Of a stretch of DNA of 6,582 nt, positions 4,725-6,582 are shown one piece after another. The stretch comes from Ghiorsea sp. GTDB lineage: Bacteria; Pseudomonadota; Zetaproteobacteria; Mariprofundales; Mariprofundaceae. Position 1 is the first letter of the stretch. Each line of letters starts with the position of its first letter. Where the stretch lies: assembly GCA_021772875.1 (NCBI GenBank), contig JAJFLD010000194.1, forward strand, positions 1 through 6,582, read 5' to 3'. The notes beneath the pieces were generated by a model. That model was not told where the DNA came from. It saw only the letters and a list, made by a program, of their open reading frames with translations, and did not search any database. The translations under genes were made by a program, and so were the position numbers.

Positions 4725-6582
4725 TTAATGCAAAACTTTGATAACCAACAGGTTTCGAAAGATTACATGCACTAAAGCCATTGTATCTTTCAAGGCTTGC
4801 GGTGAAGTGATTAAAGCATGTCGCTGTAAAGTTACCCACTCTTTGGCATGAATATCTTCAGGCAGTGCACCTATAGATTCCCATAATTCTACACGAAGTG
4901 CATTTTCCATTTGGCGGTAATTCAAATATGTTTCAGCAAGATAAGCTGCATGTTGTTGCCACAACTGCGGCGCACTTTCTGGTAGACATCGAAATGTCTC
5001 CACTGTGCCTGTATGGTTGCCACCAAACATCAAACGCGAAAATTGCGCCAAAAATTCAATGTCCACCAAGCCACCCTTATCGTGTTTCAAACTCAAAAAA
5101 CCATTTCTTTTACTTGCCAAATGGCTCAACATCTTCTTGCGCATCAGCAACACATCAGCCGCCAGCGCTGTAAAGTTTCGCTTTTGCCCAAGCACAACTT
5201 GTACAATATCCATCACCCGCTTTTTTGCCTGCTTTGTGCCTGTCACAGCCCTTGCCCGACATAATGCTTGGTGCTCCCAAGTGTGAGCTTCATGCAGCTG
5301 ATAACTTTGAAATCCTTCTAGGGTTGTCACCAATACACCGCTATGACCTGATGGTCGTAAACGTGCATCAAATTCATACCCTGCACCAAATGGATATTGC
5401 CCCGTAACCTGCCTAATCATACGCCTGCCCAAGCGTTGCGCCCACTCTCTTGCGCTGCGTCCATTGATTTCTAAATTCGGATCTTCTGCCAACACAAACA
5501 CCATATCCAAATCAGACACCAAACCCATTTCTTGGCTACCATGTTTACCCAGCGCCAAGGCCACCAAGGGGAAATCCTCAGGCAGCTTCAATTGCTGCAA
5601 ACTTGAAGATAAACATGCTTGAATCGCGTCATCAGCCACATGGGCTAACATCACGCCTATCATCAATGGGTCTGCTTTATGCGCATCAATAAGCAATGCA
5701 CACTGGACACGCGCTTGATCTACGAGCCTGCCGAGCTCATTCAAAAACTGTGCTTCATCATCGATTTTCAGCTTGGATATAACATCACATATACGCTCGA
5801 TTTCTACAGCACCACGTTCTTCTGCCAACGGCCATTCCAACCATGTTGGTTTTTTTACAATATGCTCTGCAAGGTATCGGCTTGCCGACAACACACCAAT
5901 CAACCAGTCCAAAGCGCCTTGATGTGTTGCTAGCAAATCAACCCACGTGGCGCGACCAGCTATGCTATGCAACAAATCTGCAAAAGACTCCACAGCAGAC
6001 ACACCGTTGGCATCCTTTAACCAGCACGGCATGGCTTGTTGCAAAATAAGCTCAATTTGTTTGCGGCTGCGTTCAGGCAACAAACCACGCAAAAGCTGTT
6101 CATCCATATGTTGCAATGCCGCTTGTATGCGCAGCTGATCTTCATCGCTCAAGCCAAAAGCCGTCAGTGGATGACTGCCCACAAGCCAGTTTGGTTCATG
6201 TGTTTCTGATTCAGGGAGTGGCAATACACGTTTGGCAAAAATTTTAGCCACATCATCACTATGCATTTGCATCTTTGCTTTCACATCTTCAAGACCAAGC
6301 GCTTGAGTAAGATACAATTCATAATCGGCCGGCAGAGCATGGGTTTGTTCACCCTTACGTGCTTGCAAGGCATGTTCTACACGGCGCCAAAAGCAATAGG
6401 CTTCAAACAACTTTGTAGCCTCATCGTGCAAGATATGATCTTTCGCTTGCAGCTGAGCAAGAGCTATTTTCCCCTCAGATGACCTTAAGTATGCATCACG
6501 TCCACCATGCAGCAATTGCATAGATTGAATCAAGAATTCAATTTCACGGATTCCACCATGTCCACGTTTAACATCAAAATCT
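4725..6582 (-). CDS. glnE: Bifunctional glutamine synthetase adenylyltransferase/adenylyl-removing enzyme, C-terminal part (5' end outside window)
   Basis: GlnE adenylylates glutamine synthetase when nitrogen is plentiful and removes AMP when it is scarce, under PII and glutamine control. The window holds the last 618 residues of a protein that is about 946 residues in E. coli. The frame stays open to the right edge, and the first complete codons encode DFDVKRGHGGIREIEF, the conserved end of the N-terminal adenylyl-removing catalytic region. An in-frame TTG at 6533 is therefore an internal leucine, not a start. A helical linker follows. The C-terminal adenylyltransferase domain then shows GSQEMGLVSDLDMVF at about 348-362, with the metal-binding aspartates 357 and 359, DARLRPSG at 405-412, and KGGLVDIEF at 502-510. 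Both domain signatures appear intact. The gene ends 31 bp from the convergent methyltransferase stop; only a weak AT-only inverted repeat (4712-4724) separates them. Confidence 0.96.
   Translation of the reverse strand, partial: DFDVKRGHGGIREIEFLIQSMQLLHGGRDAYLRSSEGKIALAQLQAKDHILHDEATKLFEAYCFWRRVEHALQARKGEQTHALPADYELYLTQALGLEDVKAKMQMHSDDVAKIFAKRVLPLPESETHEPNWLVGSHPLTAFGLSDEDQLRIQAALQHMDEQLLRGLLPERSRKQIELILQQAMPCWLKDANGVSAVESFADLLHSIAGRATWVDLLATHQGALDWLIGVLSASRYLAEHIVKKPTWLEWPLAEERGAVEIERICDVISKLKIDDEAQFLNELGRLVDQARVQCALLIDAHKADPLMIGVMLAHVADDAIQACLSSSLQQLKLPEDFPLVALALGKHGSQEMGLVSDLDMVFVLAEDPNLEINGRSAREWAQRLGRRMIRQVTGQYPFGAGYEFDARLRPSGHSGVLVTTLEGFQSYQLHEAHTWEHQALCRARAVTGTKQAKKRVMDIVQVVLGQKRNFTALAADVLLMRKKMLSHLASKRNGFLSLKHDKGGLVDIEFLAQFSRLMFGGNHTGTVETFRCLPESAPQLWQQHAAYLAETYLNYRQMENALRVELWESIGALPEDIHAKEWVTLQRHALITSPQALKDTMALVHVIFRNLLVIKVLH

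Noticed and set aside
4898..5407. Several plus-strand open frames of 60-93 codons opposite glnE.
   Set aside because: They lie antisense to a strongly conserved gene, show low-complexity Cys/His/Pro-rich translations typical of shadow frames, and lack ribosome binding sites.
6531..6533. TTG as the start codon of a 602-residue glnE.
   Set aside because: The frame is open to the window edge and the codons before it encode the conserved GGIREIEF motif, so this is an internal leucine of a gene truncated by the window.

Overview
The window reads as chromosomal DNA of a proteobacterium. The main evidence is the ribosomal/translation cluster rplY-pth-ychF and a two-domain glnE, an arrangement and gene set typical of Pseudomonadota. 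By eye the base composition is moderately AT-rich. A bacteriohemerythrin next to a candidate FNR-type box suggests life at low or changing oxygen. A microaerophile such as a member of the Zetaproteobacteria would fit, but that placement is a low-confidence guess.

Layout: (1) positions 1-258, minus strand, hold the 5' end of a CCA-adding enzyme/poly(A) polymerase gene that runs off the left edge. (2) A divergent intergenic region of about 140 bp carries an FNR-like palindrome and a -10 element for the next gene. (3) A bacteriohemerythrin is encoded at 397-792 and lacks one of the usual iron-ligand histidines. (4) A 146-bp gap holds a promoter with a GC-rich discriminator and a structured leader, followed by the operon rplY (L25/CTC), pth and ychF at 939-3268. 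(5) Convergent to ychF is a small unrecognised membrane protein with an unresolved start (about 3305-3712, minus strand). (6) An FkbM-family methyltransferase lies on the plus strand (3875-4693). (7) Convergent to it is the C-terminal two thirds of glnE (4725 to the right edge, minus strand), whose 5' end lies outside the window.

How the genes work together: L25 binds 5S rRNA in the ribosome, Pth recycles peptidyl-tRNA dropped by stalled ribosomes, and YchF is a ribosome-associated ATPase/GTPase, so the operon is a translation unit. Its two junctions are tight: ATGA overlap for rplY/pth, and a ribosome binding site overlapping the pth stop for ychF. The CCA enzyme also serves tRNA. GlnE controls glutamine synthetase by adenylylation. 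The hemerythrin, the small membrane protein and the FkbM methyltransferase are accessory genes set among these housekeeping genes.

I found no RNA gene, CRISPR array, insertion sequence or convincing rho-independent terminator. No novel multi-gene system is evident. The points most worth a second look are the altered iron-ligand set of the hemerythrin with its FNR-like box, and the folded leader that covers the rplY ribosome binding site.
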